A stretch of DNA of 64,000 bases, from positions 9,472,864-9,536,863 of the forward strand of contig CM071574.1 in the NCBI GenBank assembly GCA_036426205.1, in the 5' to 3' direction. Both the position numbers and the translations under genes were made by a program. The stretch comes from Ascaphus truei. Lineage: Eukaryota; Chordata; Amphibia; Anura; Ascaphidae. Below are positions 49,801 through 59,639 of this stretch, piece by piece. The notes below the pieces were generated by a model. The model was not told the origin of the DNA. It was given only the letters and a program-made list of their open reading frames with translations, and did not search any database. Within the stretch, counting starts at the first letter, position 1. The number at the start of each line of letters is the position of its first letter.

Positions 49801-50329
49801 GAGATTTTAAACTAGGAAAGGGGAACAGAATGTGATGGACTTGACAAACTAGATAGGAATAGGGAAATGGCTATAGGTCATGGAGGTAGAATGGAAGGGA
49901 ATGGTAGTTTGGCAAACAGGGCGCCAACCCATATTAAATATGCATAATATTAGAAAACTTCTAAAGACTAAATCCAATTAGTATACGAAGACAGGAGTAT
50001 ATAAAATAGCAATAGCACAGACTGGAAAAAAACTTTAAATGCATGCTTGCTAATGCAAGAAGCGTTACAGATAAAATGGGGGAGCTTGAATTAATAGTTA
50101 CAAGGGAGCAGTATGATATCTTATGAATTACTGACACATGATGAGATGAAACTCATGACTGGGCAGTTAATTTAGAGGGTTATTCCCTTTTTCAGGAGGA
50201 TCAAGCAAATAGAAGAGGTGGAGGAACTCACACATATGTGTCAATGGGGTACACCTGGGGATGGCTGCAAGGGGATTTCAGTTATACATTCGTTACATGG
50301 GACAGCATGAGTGCAGATTCCTATATTTA

Positions 50330-51420
50330 TTTTAATATTCAAGGACTCCATTTCCACAGACTCAGTACCATAAAATTGGCATAAAGCAGACATGGTGCCT
50401 ATATTTAAAAAGGGAGCTAGATCACTACTGGGGAATTACAGACCTGTAAGCCTGATATCAATAGTGGGGAAGCTACTTGAAGGTTTAGTATGGGATAATA
50501 TTCAGGAATACCTATTGGAAAACAAATTATTAGTAACAGTCGGCATGGATTTATGAAGGATAGGTCATGCCAAACTAACCTTATTAGTTTCTTTGTGGAG
50601 GTAAGTAAGAATTTAGACCAGGGTAATGCAGTTAATGTGGTCTACTTAGGTTTTGAAAAGGCTTTTGATACGGTTCCACACGGGGTTATTGTACAATATA
50701 AAGGAAAGTCGACTAAAAATATTTGCACCTGGATTGAAAACTGGTTGGAGGATAGACAACAGAGATTTGTCATAAAGGAAAGGGCTGAGAGGGCTCAGGT
50801 TGGGCTAATGTCGTGGGTGGTGTTCCTCAGGGATCGGCCCTGGAACACCTGCTTTTAACTTGTTTATTAATGACCTTGAGGTTGGCATCGAGAGAAAAGT
50901 TTCCATCTTTACTGATTATACTAAATTGTGCAGGGTGTAAAATCAGAGAAGTATATAACTCCTCCTCTCCAGAAGGACATAGACTGGAATCTTGGGCAGG
51001 TAAATGGAGGTTTAATACAGATACAGTAAATGTAAGGTTATGCATTGGGAAACAAGAATAAACAGGTAACATCCAAATTAAATGAGGCACAATTAGGTGA
51101 ATCCTTGATGGAGAAGGATTTAGGAGTGGTTGTAGACAGCAGACTTAGCAATAGTGCCCAATGTCATGTAGTAGCTCCAAAGGCAAATACGAGCTGATCT
51201 TGCATTAAACGGGGAATGGATGGAAGGTAAATAAGCATAATTATGTTCCTCTATAGCAGACCTTGAATATGGATTTCAGTTTTGGGCACCACTTCATAGA
51301 AAATACATTATGGAACTAGAAAAAGTGCAGAGAAGAGCCACCACATTAATAAAGGTGATGGAAAAGCTGATTTATGAGTAGAGGCTAGCTAATTTAGATT
51401 TGTTTACATTATAAAAAAAG
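50330..51420 (+). pseudogene. CR1 reverse transcriptase, frameshifted
   Basis: GARSLLGNYRPVSLISIVGK near 50410, KDRSCQTNLISFFVEVSKNL and FEKAFDTVPH at 50553-50858, FLRDRPWNTCF replacing the usual G-V-P-Q-G-S block through a frameshift, DLEVGIERKV and weakly TDYTKLC (usual A-D-D-T-K-L) near 50905-50930, then C-terminal pieces to 51420. The catalytic A-D-D is lost. Same family as the minus-strand CR1 at 3.1-6.6 kb. Confidence 0.8.
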
Positions 51421-51425
51421 GCATC

Positions 51426-52553
51426 TGTCATGATAATGTCATGAGGTAATAGGTATTTTTTAATCCCTCTGGTGCTTCAGGGGTTAATGAGCTACACTTC
51501 TTGTAACAAAATGATGAGTTTAGAACTGGTCAGGACTGTTTCTTTGAGCTGCTCTGAACTTCAAAGGAACTTACTTGGGGCAGGGGGAGGGGGGGTGTCC
51601 ATGTGGATGGCCCACTCAAGGTGTCAATTGTTTTAATCAAGGGAGAGCAGCTTCAAAGCATTCTGTAGAAGGGGTGGGCTCCTGCCAGGGCCTAGAGAAA
51701 AAAATGTATTTAAGCGTGGGCCAGGTTGTTAAATGTCAGATGTCCACAGAGGGGTATTTGAGACCAGATACGGGAAATTTCATTGTTTCTTACCAGCGAC
51801 CTCTCTGGGGAAAATCTATGTCATTTGGTAAAGTATAGATTTTCTTTTCTGTTTATCATTTTATTTTAAGAAGCTGTTCTGCCGTATATTGTAACTGTAT
51901 GTTTATTTTGTAATACATTTTCTGTAACCTAAGCACTGTATTTTTATATATATTAAAACATTTAATAAGTAATGCTTTGGGCTCTGAATGAACTGGTGCA
52001 CGCTCTGGAGAGAATAATTTACTAATTCGGGCAGATGTTGCTACTGTACAACTGATTTTGGTGTGTTAAAGTGCATAGGTTTTCCTATCAAAAACAGGGA
52101 CCTGAGGCCCTGGCAGATATTTTAGTCTAAGATCTTTTATCATATTTGCATAACCTCAGGTGGTGGCAGTGGATAGTTATGATGTGCAGTTGAGTAGGGG
52201 TTATTATTAACTCGCTGGTTCCTTGCAGAGGAAAAAGGGGGGAGGGGGGTTGGCTAGAGTAGCCGTGTGTATTAACCCTGGTTGCATGTCTAAGTCACGT
52301 GCTCACTTGTGTGCTGTTCGTGGCGGTGGTATATTGGGCCAGCTTGAGGAGAGATACAACTCCTTTGAGGGACCTTTGCAGGGGTGAAGACTGTGGCAGC
52401 TTGCAGGTTGTGTATTGATCCTAGATCCTGTAGAGGAGATATTGTCCATTTGACGTACCTTTGCGGAGGTGAAGAGTGGGCAAGCTTGCGAGCATCAGTA
52501 TTAACCCTTGTCCCGTATACAGGTCGCGTGCTAGCTGGGGGTCATAAGTGACA
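51426..52553 (+). mobile_element. Solo LTR in CR1, GCATC duplication
   Basis: Starts TGTCATGA and ends AAGTGACA, flanked by GCATC (51421-51425, 52554-52558). Excising it restores CR1 RT sequence (AAAAGGCATCTAAGG). Length 1128 bp. Orientation uncertain; no internal genes. Confidence 0.8.
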
Positions 52554-52582
52554 GCATCTAAGGAGGTTATTTGATCACTATA

Positions 52583-52980
52583 TACAAATATATGTGGGGT
52601 CAATACAAGAAGCTTTCAAAATAACTATTCCTCCCAAGGGCAGTACAAACAACACAGGATCATCCCTTAAGGTTGGAGGAAAGGAGATTTCATCAGCAAC
52701 AAAGGAAAGGGTTCTTTGCAGTAAGGGTAGTTAACATGTGGAATTCATTACCCATGGAGACTGTGATGGCAGATACAATAGATATATTAAAAAAAAGTAT
52801 TTTGGACATTTTTAGAATGGAAAGGTACACAGGGATGTACCAAATAAGTAAACATGGGAAGGATGTTGATCCAGAGAGAAATCTGATTGCCAATATTTGG
52901 AGTCAGGAAGAACATTTATTTTTTCCCTTATGAGATATTTTTGGATAATGTTTCACTGTGGTTTTATGTTTGCCTTCCTC
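52583..52980 (+). pseudogene. CR1 ORF2 C-terminus and 3' UTR start
   Basis: Open frame RRFHQQQRKGFFAVRVVNMW then NSLPMETVMADTIDILKKS matches the CR1 ORF2 end (VVNMWNSLP motif). Continues the RT after the solo LTR. Confidence 0.75.
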
Positions 52981-52989
52981 TGGATCAAA

Positions 52990-53250
52990 ATACTGTAAAG
53001 TATCTGTCGTCTTTAGAAGCTACTGCATGACTTTGGGCACTATTGCTAAGCCTTCTGTCTACAAGCACTCCTAAATCCCTCTCCATCAAGGATACCCCTA
53101 ATTTATCCCCATTTAATTTGTAAGTCGCCTGTTTATTCTTGTTTCCCAAATGCATAACCTTACATTTATCTGTATTAAACCTCATCTGCCATTTACCTGT
53201 CCAAGTTTCCAGTCTCTCCATGTCCTTCTGGAGAGAAATGACTTCCTGTC
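52990..53250 (-). mobile_element. Inverted CR1 fragment inside the CR1 3' end
   Basis: Minus-strand frame LETWTGKWQMRFNTDKCKVM, HLGNKNKQATYKLNG, LGVLVDRRLSNSAQSHAVAS: a later, more intact RT piece than in the host element. Flanked on both sides by + strand CR1 3' UTR (to about 52980 and from 53255). Either a nested insertion or a twin-primed inversion. Confidence 0.75.
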
Positions 53251-53346
53251 TATTTTTAGCATAGGTTGAACTAGATGGATATATGTCTTTATCAACCTCA
53301 TCTATAATTCAACTACTATACTATACAATATCATTTTGTTTTGCAG

Positions 53347-53541
53347 AGATAACGTGTCTCTCGGATAACAACCATTCTACAGATGTGACTACATGTCTCA
53401 AATGGGCCGGTCCAATGCCATCCTTGGTACAGGAATGTCATATATCATGTAAAGATGACTGCACATTTACTTCCTGGTCTACATTTACCCTTTGCTCCAT
53501 GGACTGTGGATCAACTCGGACTAGGAGGCGATCTCTCACTG
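53347..53541 (+). CDS. THSD7B: THSD7B-like exon (thrombospondin type-1 repeat)
   Basis: Internal exon of a THSD7-family gene. These are large type-I membrane proteins with many extracellular thrombospondin type-1 repeats. It follows the acceptor AG at 53345-53346 and ends at the donor GT at 53542-53543. Length is 195 bp, phase 1 to phase 1, with no stop. The 64 complete codons read about EITCLSDNN...TTCLKWAG...LVQECH..CKDDCTFTSWSTF, then CSMDCGSTRTRRRSLTG. The cysteine spacing and the W-x-x-F-x-x-C start of a TSP1 repeat are family hallmarks. Recalled human THSD7B matches better than THSD7A (SDDN, LVQEC, CTFTAWS, LTGK), so the paralogue call is moderately firm. The last codon, G plus GA from the next exon, restores the conserved glycine. 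The sense-strand CR1 tail ends about 30 bp upstream. A functional gene cannot be confirmed from one intact exon. Confidence 0.78.
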
Positions 53542-53609
53542 GTATGCTAGCAATAATTTGTGGTGGACTGACATAAAATTGTTGTTGCCATTACTGTGCA
53601 TGTATTGTA

Positions 53610-54800
53610 TTGTATTGTATTGTATGTCTTTATTTATATAGCGCCATTAGTGTACATAGCGCTTCACAGTAGTAATACATGTGGTAATCAAATAAATAAC
53701 AGATAATATAAATAACAGATCATGGGAATAAGTGCTTTAGACATAAAAGTAACATTTCGGAAGAGGAGTCCCTGCCCCGAGGAGCTTACAGTCTAATTGG
53801 TAGGTAGGGAGAACGTACAGAGACAGTAGGAGGGAGTTCTGGTAAGTGCGTCTGCAGGGGGCCAAGCATTATGTATCGTGTTTAGAATTCCACAGTGCTA
53901 TTCATATGCTTCTTTAAGCAAGTGTGTTTAAGGTGGGTCTAAAGGTGGATGAGAGGTGTGCTAGGGGTACTGAGGGGAGGGCATTCCAGAGGTGTGGGGC
54001 AGTCAGTGAAAAAGGTTAAGGCGGGAGAGGGCTTTTAGATACAAAGGGGGGTAGAAAGAAGACATCCTTGAGAAGAACGCAAGTCTGGATGGTGCATACC
54101 GAGAAATTAGGGATGAGATGTAAGGAGGGGCAGAAGAAATGTAAAGCTTTAAAGTGAGGAGAAGAATGGAGTGTGAGATGCGGGATTTGATCGGAAGCCA
54201 GGAGAGGGATTTCATGAGGGGAGATGCTGAGACAGATCTAGGAAAGAGTGAGTGATTCTGGCAGCAGCATTTAGGATAGATTGTAGGGGAGACAGGTGAG
54301 AGGCAGGAAGGGACGGACAGCAGGAGGTTACAGTAATCAAGACGGGAGAGAATGAGGGCCTGAGTCAGAGTTTTAGCAGTCGAACAACAGAGGAAAGGGC
54401 GTATCTTAGTTATATTGCGGAGGAAAAAGCGACAAGTTTTAGAAATGTTTTGAATGTGAGGGGCGAATGTGAGAGAGGAGTCGACATGACCCCTAGGCAG
54501 CGTGCTTGGGCTACTGGGTGAATGATTGCCAAGTAACGATAGTGGAACAGTGTGGAGGAGGTAGTAGGGCCAGGTTTGGGAGGGAGGAGTATGAGGAGCT
54601 CTGTTTTAGCCTGTTGATGTTTAAGGCGTCGGAGGGCCATCCAGGATGATATAGCAGAAGAGACATTCAGAAACTTTGGTTTGTACAGCAGGTGTAAGGT
54701 CAGGTGTTGAAATGTGAATATATTGTGTGTGTCGGCATAGAGGTGATAATTAAACCCAAAGATGATCATGATATGAAAGTTATTAAGGAACATATAGATA
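53610..54800 (-). mobile_element. L2 LINE fragment
   Basis: The minus strand encodes an L2 RT C-terminal region: SSAISSWMALRRLKHQQAKT and ARCLGVMSTPLSHSPLTFKT near 54440-54700, SLSWLPIKSRISHSILLLTL and APPYISSLISRYAPSRLA at 54003-54215. The 3' UTR ends at a (TGTAT)n tract at 53610-53630. Stops and frameshifts throughout. It lies in the intron between the two THSD7B-like exons, antisense to the gene. Confidence 0.8.
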
Positions 54801-54981
54801 CAAGATGCATTCAGTCTGACTTGGGTTAAAAAAATAAAAATGTATAGTGAATACTCATGCTAATGAAATGTATACAGTTCTAAACATACTGTTAAAACGA
54901 CAGTGAATGTGTATATATATATATATTACCCAGCATAACTTAACTAAATATGGTAAAACCCATCCTCATTGCTTCATTTTT

Positions 54982-55063
54982 GCATAGCCAGTATAACCAA
55001 CCCCACACTGAGGAGACCCATTAAGGTCGAAACAGCTGTCTGTGGGTGGTTTACTGGCTCTGC
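54982..55063 (+). ncRNA. Type-I hammerhead ribozyme, structurally complete
   Basis: Core CTGAGGA is at 55008-55014 (CUGANGA; position 7 is free). Helix II is GACC 55015-55018 with GGTC 55025-55028 around a 6-nt loop. GAA follows at 55029-55031. Next is the self-complementary ACAGCTGT 55032-55039, then C55040 as H17, giving a GUC cleavage triplet. Helix I is CCCACA 55002-55007 with TGTGGG 55041-55046, then AACC 54995-54998 with GGTT 55048-55051, then an outer arm 54982-54992 with 55053-55063 (10 of 11 paired). Predicted cleavage is 3' of C55040. A helix III this short or palindromic is typical of retroelement-linked hammerheads that may work as dimers. The surrounding repeat (to about 55280) has copies near 25.2 kb and 56.6-57.2 kb. 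Activity is inferred, not shown. Confidence 0.82.
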
Positions 55064-55280
55064 ATCTTAGCACTGGCTGTGCTCAAGGCTGTGACCATGC
55101 GGCAAGCTAAGCGCTAGGTTAACCATGTTAAAATGGTTTTGAAGCAAAAGGTGGCACTGTGTGCTCCTTTGCATGTCATTTCCCAGAATCCCTTGCTGCA
55201 GTGGAAGGTGCTGTGTGCTGGGTGGTGATATGGTGAAAGGCGGGGTGCAGACTGTTAAGACATGCAAATGAGCATACAGT
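55064..55280 (+). repeat. Body of hammerhead repeat, copy 2
   Basis: Continues directly from the ribozyme at 54982-55063 and matches copies near 25.3 and 57.1 kb, including GTCATTTCCCAGAATCC near 55177. Downstream, 55393-55430 contains sequence resembling the repeat's 3' end in inverted orientation, so the insertion was probably rearranged after or during integration. Confidence 0.6.
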
Positions 55281-56640
55281 AATATTCCATTTGCTATATA
55301 ATATAATATATATATACACGCACACACATTTTAAGTTTTGGTGGGTGAAAAAGGTTACAAAAACCTCACAATTAGCATATGCCATAAAGAATATCACTTT
55401 GTGAGCACATTCACATGTCTTAGACAGGTCTGCTAACGGTGAAGGTTTTTTTTGCCTTTTTTACCGTTCCATAGAGTTGTGGAAATTAGAGATAAAAGAA
55501 TTCATTATTTGATTTTTTAGTTGCATTTTTGAGTGTATTGAACATCCTGGGGTGAGTGAGTAATCAAGTAACCTATCATTAACTAATATTTTATTCTGGC
55601 TCTGATTGCTCATATGACACAATTTAATTTGACAAACCTATTTGAAATAGTTGAATCCAGGGGAATTCATTTAAAAGAAATTAAATGTGGTTTGAAAAGT
55701 TAATCTAAAAATACATTGTTTTTGTAAAAATACATTGTTTTCAGTGAATTTAAATATGGTTTTATAAAAATACATTGTTTTTCAGTGAATTTAAATATTC
55801 TCCTCTCTGATTTTTTTTGGCAAACTCAGTCATATTATTTAACAATTTAAAAAAATGTGTATTAATCTGCTTGTAATCTATCTCCCTTGAATTGTTGCTT
55901 AAATGAATACTCATCTGAACACTTATATTGCGTTCTGGCACGTTTTTACCTTGTATTTTGTTTGCTGCTTTATTTTCAAACTGAATGTTAACACACATTG
56001 TTATAAAAGGAAATCATATATCTTGCATTAATCATCCTTTCTGTCATACTGCCTTTTCAAAGTTACTTTTCTTAGGTCGCGGGCATGGTCAGCGCTAGCC
56101 GCTGAGCCGCGCTCACCTTGTCAGTGAGCCCCTGTAGCCGCAATGAGAGCGGTTTTGCAGGGGCTAACGACGTTTCCGCAGTGCCGAGGAGGATTAGCAG
56201 AAGAAAAAAAATAGTTTCAGTGCTGAGGGAGCGGAGGGCGGGTCGTCACGTGAGCAGTTTGACAACGAAGGCAAACCAGTTCGCGATGTCACTCCCCCCG
56301 CCATAGACACGCCCCCGGAAGGCGCATGTAGTAAGGCCAGGGAAAGCAAACCGCTTTCCCTCAGCCTCTGCGCGCCTCCACATGGCTGCAGTCTCTATGG
56401 ACTCAGCCGTAGGCTGACGTATGAGGTGACCTCACAGGCTTAATGCAGTATAGTCTAATGCACTCATTATCCTCTTCAACCGTGTGATAGTAATTCACAG
56501 AGAATGTGTTTTTAAATGCAGTTTATACATTTTGTTGGCAAGAAAGCATGTAATTGCATTAGAAATTTTTTAAATAATGAATGTCGCTTTTACTCACCAT
56601 AATCTATTTAATGTGGGGTGATACCATACAGCTTCATATA
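55281..56640. other. Intron sequence, no further gene recognised
   Basis: AT-rich to 56040, with a direct repeat of AAAATACATTGTTTT units at 55709-55780. Then a CpG-rich block (56075-56420) resembling GC-rich MITEs (GCGCTAGCCGCTGAGCCGCG) without resolved ends. Confidence 0.45.
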
Positions 56641-57240
56641 GCAAAGCCAGTAACACTCCTGACGCTGACACCCAAATGTAGAGACGAGGACGGCGGGACT
56701 GTCATAATCCATTTCACATGAAATCCCGAGGTTTCAATTCAAAATCCGTTCGCGTTGTAAAATCCATCGACGAATTGCGCCCGTTTCAATTTGTGGGGAT
56801 TATAAAAAAACAATCGCAGATTCCACAATACGCTGTGGATTTTTAAGAATCCAGATTTGAATCCGCGGACTGGATTGTCAATGATAAAAAAAAAAAATAA
56901 TAATCGGAAATGCGGAATTCCCCTCTTTTTTGAGATCGGAGGCAGATCCAAATCGCCCCTGAAATTGTGCCATCTCTACGCAAAAGGTTGAAACAGTGAG
57001 TAGGGTTTACTGGCTGTGTACTTCAATTAACCCACGCTGTGCTGAAAAGCTGTGTAATGCGGAGGTATATACTTATAGGGGTCCAGTTCAAATGGATTTG
57101 AAGCCAAAAGGTGACACTGTGTGCTCATTTGCATGTCATTTCCCAGAATCCTGGCTGCAGTGGGAAGCATTGTGTATAAGAGATAATGGAGAAAAGCAGG
57201 GTTGCAGACCGTCTGAGATGTGAACGTGCTCACAAGTGGT
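56641..57240 (+). repeat. Hammerhead repeat copy 3, split by a nested insert
   Basis: The left part (56641-56675, helix I and a decayed core) and the right part (56978-57240, GGTTGAAACAG and body) match the other two copies. An unrelated stretch of about 300 bp interrupts the helix II loop. The core is degraded (CTGACAC), so this copy is not expected to cleave. Confidence 0.55.
56676..56977. mobile_element. ~300-bp MITE nested in hammerhead repeat
   Basis: Inserted into the ribozyme loop of the third hammerhead repeat. The ends GTAGAGACG and CATCTCTAC form short imperfect terminal inverted repeats. The AT-rich interior shows internal self-similarity (GGATT/AATCC blocks) and no reading frame of note. 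A hAT-type MITE is plausible but unproven. Confidence 0.45.
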
Positions 57241-57800
57241 ATTTTTATTTAAAATATAAATGACACATGCAGCTGAGCAGTAGGAAGAGCCTGACTCTGT
57301 TTGTTAGATCTACCTATCACCTTAAAAAAACTTGGTTTTTAATATGGCCATGAATTTGAAGGGCCTCGTACAAATGCCAAAAGGATTGAAATATTTCCTT
57401 TGATACCAAACCAGCAAGGGAAGCCAGATAACTAATATGCAGCATACGGCGGTGCAAAAGTAATGGACTGATAATACCCAGAATTATTATGAAGAAAGAG
57501 GCAGTATAATTGCTTTAGTTATACGATATAATTAGGATGGTATTAATATGCAATAACCCTCATTATTACTGAGACAGTAATGTGACATCTACAGTAATCT
57601 TCTTACCGTCTTCTCTGTAGTTCTTGGTTTTCAAACAAGAAGCAATTCTAGCCTGCCTTAAAATGTCACTAACGCTGACATATGGAACTTCCCCTTTCAG
57701 ACAACAAATAAATGAGGATTAATAGATTGTGTTTAGATTATGTCCGACTTTATTAGAATTCTACAGTATCTGACATTTCATTAAATCCTATTGTTTTTGT
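57241..57800. other. Intron sequence before the second exon
   Basis: AT-rich, no recognisable repeat. It ends in the pyrimidine-rich acceptor TTGTTTTTGTAACAG at 57791-57805. Confidence 0.5.
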
Positions 57801-57805
57801 AACAG

Positions 57806-58070
57806 GAAAGCAAAAAAAGAGAGACAGGTGTCAAAACACAGAGCTGTATCCTCTGTGAAATTGTGAAATTGAAATGTGTCCTTGTGAAGTTTTTAAAACC
57901 CCAGCCATATGGAAATTGGTCAGACTGCATAATACCAGATGCAAAAATGAAAAGCAATTAGGAGTGAGGAATCTTGGAGACATCAAAGAATGTGGAGCGG
58001 AAGGCGTACGAGTTCGAGCCAGTGCTTGCTATGATCAAAACTGGCAGAATTGTGAATTTGTAGCAGTTCG
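57806..58070 (+). pseudogene. THSD7B: THSD7B-like next exon, reading frame disrupted
   Basis: Follows acceptor CAG at 57803-57805 and ends before donor GTAAGG at 58071. It continues the previous exon in phase: GKQKKRDRCQNTELYPL, then CPCEVF, QPYGNWSDCIIPDAK, GVRNLGDIKECGAEG and ASACYDQN, all recognisable THSD7 blocks. They are not in one frame. TGA 57856-57858 is in frame and lies in a tandem 8-bp duplication (TGAAATTG at 57856-57863 and 57864-57871). A +1 shift falls in the T/A run 57890-57898, a -1 shift near 57954-57962, and a further +1 near 58042 puts a TAG at 58061. Removing the net 7 extra bases gives 258 bp, phase 1 to 1, as expected for an ancestral exon. Either the gene has decayed here or the assembly has errors; the 8-bp duplication is hard to explain as a sequencing error. 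Confidence 0.72.
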
Positions 58071-59630
58071 GTAAGGGGGAAATATCAAACTATGCATTGT
58101 AGTACTGTACATGAAACATTTATCATCTCTATATTCAACTACTATAATATAAAATATTAAGTTGTCTTTTGTTAAAGATGACTTCTGTGAGTCTCAATTA
58201 AAAAAAAAATTTAATGCAATATTTTAACAAACTTTTTTATGCTGCCTGCTTTGATTTTTGACTCTTGATGTTTTAGCACTGTTAAAGAAACATCTCTTTT
58301 ATTCTTCATTTGGGGGGGATGGTACAAAAATATAGAGTGCGCATCGAAGCGTAAAGTAGGGGTGGATACGATGAGGAGGCAATAGTGATGTAAAGGGTAG
58401 AGGTGAGACAAAAGGGTGGAAGGCGCCCGTCCTCCTCAGGTGGTAATCAAACAGGATACGCACGGAAGTAGCAAGGAAGTGCGCAGGGAAGGACTTGCTA
58501 AAAGAGATCAGACATTGATGGCGATATTTCTTTTATGGTATGGATTGTAGCATCCATAACCAGAGAGAACCGCGATCAGCTCTCCCAATCATCTGTTGTT
58601 ACTTGACAAATTAAGCTTGACAATGTGGGCTGGATTCACCCAGACTTCGACCTGCCTGAAATGTCAGTGAATGAGTAAAAAAATAGACGTTATTTTTATC
58701 ACCCTAATTAATCAATGAATGAACGCATAAAGTACACACAACAATGAATGGTTGCATTTAACACAAAATCTCTAAGCATGCAAAGAAGTAATGAAGTGTT
58801 CATCTTATTGATTTGCTGCCACCCCGCTTGCCTCAAGAGCGCGTACGAAGAAGACACCCGGGAATTTCCCTAAAAGTTCCTCCCCCCCACCTACCCACTC
58901 GCCCCCGCTCCCCGAAAGCGAAGGAGAAAAGGGGGGCACGATATCAACCGTATTTAGACAGCCACGGGGGCCTCCCACAGTCAAGGACAATCAACCGACA
59001 TAGGTGAAGGGTTCTCCCATTTCCACCCAAACAGGCACACCACCCTGGGTATTTCAGGCAAAAGGGTAGGACGACAGGTGATCGTCAGTTCACAGTATAG
59101 AGCAGAGATGGGGTTGTTGTTTATAATATAATTAAATATACGACATATAATGACGCATATCATCAAAACACCCTGGTACTACCAAGATATTGCCCTGGAA
59201 ACCTCTCTCCACTTCTAGTCAGAACCCCAAGGAAAAAAGAGAGAGCACAAGAGAAAGGACCGAACACCAACAGAGACGGTCTCGGCGAAACGGAAAGATC
59301 GTCAGAAAGAAGTAAAAGATCCCCTATCAAGAGTAGAAATATATAAGAAATAGCAGAGAGTAAAGAAAAAAGGAAAGTTTATAAACAACAGAAAAAGAGA
59401 AGTAATTCATTCGCCTGGCAGTACAATAAGGCGTAGAGGGCTCCTAAGAAAGGGGACTCAAGAAAAATTGAAGCGAAAGAAGAGGAGAGAAGAAAAGAAA
59501 AGAAAAAGAAACGGAGAGAAGAAAGAACGAACGAGTATACTAAACAAAGAAAGCTCAAAACCGCAGCGCATAGACACAGAACCCCCCCCCCAGAAATAAT
59601 CCAAAACACGAAAAGCGCTCATAAAGACAC
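58071..59630. other. Downstream intron, no further exon found
   Basis: 58124-58176 resembles the sequence just before the first exon (53298-53346), sharing ATTCAACTACTATA. 59200-59600 is an A/G-rich, AAAGAGA-type low-complexity block. The expected next THSD7 exon was not found up to 64000. Confidence 0.45.
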
Positions 59631-59639
59631 TCCATACAC

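Larger units (their letters stand above)
47262..53325 (+). mobile_element. Long CR1 LINE (+ strand), multiply interrupted
   Basis: From the 5' end: UTR-like region with a tandem array (47262-48310), ORF1 zinc-finger start (48384-48557), ORF1 SGNH domain (about 49340-49800), start of endonuclease (about 50036-50300, NARSVTDKMGELELIV), RT (50330-51420), then 52583-52980 and the 3' end at 53255-53325. Interrupted by a Harbinger-type MITE (48658-49007), a solo LTR (51426-52553) and an inverted CR1 piece (52990-53250). Several stops, frameshifts and a deletion in the endonuclease show it is dead. Confidence 0.85.

Noticed and set aside
50827..51090. Minus-strand 87-codon open frame
   Set aside because: Antisense shadow of the + strand CR1 reverse transcriptase.
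57874..58074. Single 66-codon frame starting at ATG 57874 as a separate gene
   Set aside because: It is one of the frames of the disrupted THSD7B-like exon. The conserved residues in the middle are in another frame, and the end reads through the splice donor.
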